A stretch of DNA of 64,000 bases from Thermanaeromonas toyohensis ToBE. Its GTDB lineage: Bacteria > Bacillota > DSM-521 > Neomoorellales > Neomoorellaceae. Positions 62,711-64,000 of this stretch are shown piece by piece. The stretch is taken from the NCBI RefSeq assembly GCF_900176005.1, contig NZ_LT838272.1, positions 1,817,587 through 1,881,586 on the forward strand, in the 5' to 3' direction. The notes under the pieces were generated by a model, which saw only the letters and a list, made by a program, of their open reading frames with translations, was not told the DNA's origin and searched no databases. Within the stretch, counting starts at the first letter, position 1. The number at the start of each line of letters is the position of its first letter. Both the position numbers and the translations under genes were made by a program.

Positions 62711-63742
62711 ATGATGCAGGGTAAAGAGCCTATCTTTGTCATTTCTCGGTTTAGACTATTATACATAGTCATCCTCTTTCTTGCCGCTGTTCTTATAGCT
62801 ATTCGCTTAGGCCAGGCGCAAGAGATCTGGCGGGTGTTCCAGCGCGCCAATTGGGCTTGGATTGCTGTTGCCGCTCTCTTGCAAATAGCACTATTAGTAA
62901 ACCAAACCGATCTGTATAAAAGTGCTTATCGAATGGTTCAATTACCACTTAACTTTAAAGAACTTTTCCTTTTAGTGACATCCGCTGCCTTTGTTTCTGC
63001 GGTCGTTCCGGGAGGTACCATTTCCGGAGCAAGCCTGATGATTTACGACGGCCTACGTCAAGGCTGGGAGGTTTCCCGGATACTGATGGCCAATTTCATC
63101 TTCTACCTCTTTGACTATTCGGCCTTCCTGGCCCTGTTGGTGGCGGCTTTACTTTATCTTTTCTGGCGGGGCAGTTTACAACAATACGAAATCATGGCTA
63201 CTGCTTTCCTTTTAGCCCTAGTGGGCGGGTTATTTGCGGTACTCTTTTTTACTGGTGCCCGACCAGCAACTGTTTTAAACCTGATCCGACGGTTGAGTCG
63301 TCTGGTCAGCCGCCTCTTTCCCAAAGTTGACCAGCATCTCCCGCCTTGGGAAAGTAAGGCGGAGGAGTTCGTTGGGCAGTTATCCAAGGCCTTGAAAGCT
63401 GCCGGTTATAGCCGGCCGGCTCTATTTCAAGCGGTGTTTCATGCTCTCTTGATGGATGGTATCTCGCTATTACAGGTACAAGCCCTATTCCTTGCCTTTG
63501 GCCAGGCTCCGGGCCTGGGTCGTCTCATTGCCGGCTACGCCATCGGAGTCCTGTTCATGATCGTCTCCATCACCCCGCAGGGGGTGGGTGTTGTGGAGGG
63601 AGCCATGACCACGGTTTACATCTCGCTAGGGGTCCCGCCCGAGCAAGCCGTCCTGGTCACCTTTAGTTACCGGGCGCTTAGCTTTTGGCTACCCGTCCTT
63701 CTGGGCTTTATGTTCTTGAAAAAGGTGGTGGTAAGGGAATGA
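62711..63742 (+). CDS. UPF0104/lysylphosphatidylglycerol synthase-type membrane protein
   Basis: This 343-residue polytopic protein has about eight membrane helices. The landmarks are FVSAVVPGGTISGASLMIYDGLRQG and, near the C-terminus, GYAIGVLFMIVSITPQGVGVVEGAMTTV, both typical of the LPG_synthase_TM/UPF0104 family (the flippase-like half of MprF, also found alone). It is probably involved in lipid modification or flipping. It starts at ATG 62711 (a second ATG follows). Its stop overlaps the next gene (ATGA), so the two are coupled. Confidence 0.88.
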   Translation: MMQGKEPIFVISRFRLLYIVILFLAAVLIAIRLGQAQEIWRVFQRANWAWIAVAALLQIALLVNQTDLYKSAYRMVQLPLNFKELFLLVTSAAFVSAVVPGGTISGASLMIYDGLRQGWEVSRILMANFIFYLFDYSAFLALLVAALLYLFWRGSLQQYEIMATAFLLALVGGLFAVLFFTGARPATVLNLIRRLSRLVSRLFPKVDQHLPPWESKAEEFVGQLSKALKAAGYSRPALFQAVFHALLMDGISLLQVQALFLAFGQAPGLGRLIAGYAIGVLFMIVSITPQGVGVVEGAMTTVYISLGVPPEQAVLVTFSYRALSFWLPVLLGFMFLKKVVVRE

Positions 63743-64000
63743 GCGACAGCTTTCCTAAGGTTTCCAGACCCCACCTGGCTGCTTTCCTGGTGGGCTTGTT
63801 AGGGCTGGGTAACATTCTTTCCGCCTGGCTTGTACATCACCCGGCTCGCCTTTTCTGGCTCAAGCAACACCTCCCCTGGACGGTCCTGCGGGTGAGCTGG
63901 CTAGGTAACGTTTTTGCGGGCAGTGCAGAGCTTTTCCTTTCCTGGAGCCTGGTACGCCGCAAGACCCAGGCCTGGCGCATTGCCGTGTTCATGCTCCTGA
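63739..64000 (+). CDS. Membrane protein N-terminus, possibly MprF-like, cut by window end
   Basis: The frame opens at ATG 63739 inside the stop of the previous gene and runs off the window. The visible 87 residues begin MSDSFPKVSRPHLAAFLVGL and contain a first membrane helix (about 12-32) and a second (about 48-68), then a basic segment (RRKTQAWR). Following a UPF0104 protein, it may be the N-terminus of a phosphatidylglycerol lysyltransferase (DUF2156-type) protein, but too little is visible to be sure. Confidence 0.6.
   Translation, partial: MSDSFPKVSRPHLAAFLVGLLGLGNILSAWLVHHPARLFWLKQHLPWTVLRVSWLGNVFAGSAELFLSWSLVRRKTQAWRIAVFMLL

Overview
The window looks like chromosome of an anaerobic, endospore-forming Clostridia-type Firmicute. 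The reasons are a SpoVK-like AAA ATPase, a Cys/Pro-rich coat-like protein, the gene order miaB-mutS-mutL-miaA-hfq, strong AGGAGG ribosome sites with frequent GTG/TTG starts, and anaerobic CoA and B12 metabolism. A thermophilic Moorella/Peptococcaceae-like relative is my guess; nothing here fixes the genus.

1-10.6 kb: a carbohydrate and amino-sugar locus. It has two glycoside-hydrolase-like proteins (the first cut by the window edge), a Na+/phosphate symporter homologue, a SIS protein, nagA, nagB, a second SIS isomerase, a MsmX/UgpC-type sugar ABC ATPase, a ROK kinase and a class II aldolase. Sugar-transport permeases are not in view and probably lie upstream. 11.07-12.47 kb: an apparently intact ISL3-family insertion sequence with 25-bp terminal repeats and a target duplication.

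12.5-31.5 kb: a methylmalonyl-CoA module. It has DUF3870, a CoA-transferase, a split B12-dependent mutase, MeaB, epimerase, a Na+-pumping methylmalonyl-CoA decarboxylase (mmdA, two gamma/delta-like membrane proteins including an easily missed 44-residue one, mmdC, mmdB), a second CoA-transferase, a MatC-type dicarboxylate carrier, coaD, a corrinoid adenosyltransferase, an MCP and an SSS symporter. 31.8-38.1 kb: fumarate reductase/succinate dehydrogenase (A-C-D-B), two-subunit fumarase and malic enzyme. Together these connect succinate, propionyl-CoA, fumarate, malate and pyruvate in either direction, with a Na+ gradient as the likely energy currency.

The most interesting signal is a structured RNA leader present three times (12.6, 13.2 and 31.65 kb). 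It precedes DUF3870, the CoA-transferase/mutase operon and the fumarate-reductase operon. Each copy has two nested helices, with compensatory changes in copy 3, followed directly by an intrinsic terminator whose 5' arm can pair with a conserved upstream GCCA. I do not recognise it; it behaves like a riboswitch/attenuator for C4-dicarboxylate/propionate metabolism.

38.4-52.2 kb: housekeeping genes (guaB, DUF362 ferredoxin-like protein, PPC protein, bifunctional nuclease, miaB-mutS-mutL-miaA-hfq, DUF1540, spoVK-like ATPase, YnbB-type PLP enzyme). 52.2-54.6 kb: two small ORFs, an unrecognised beta-rich protein, a decayed ISNCY transposase and tRNA-Glu. 54.8-58 kb (minus): a compact signalling operon of an unknown 115-residue protein, a double-domain KaiC-like ATPase and a PocR-GAF-GGDEF protein. 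58.2-64 kb: nfo, small conserved proteins, a coat-like gene, tRNA-Gln with integrase and transposase remnants beside it, and two membrane proteins, the last cut by the window end.
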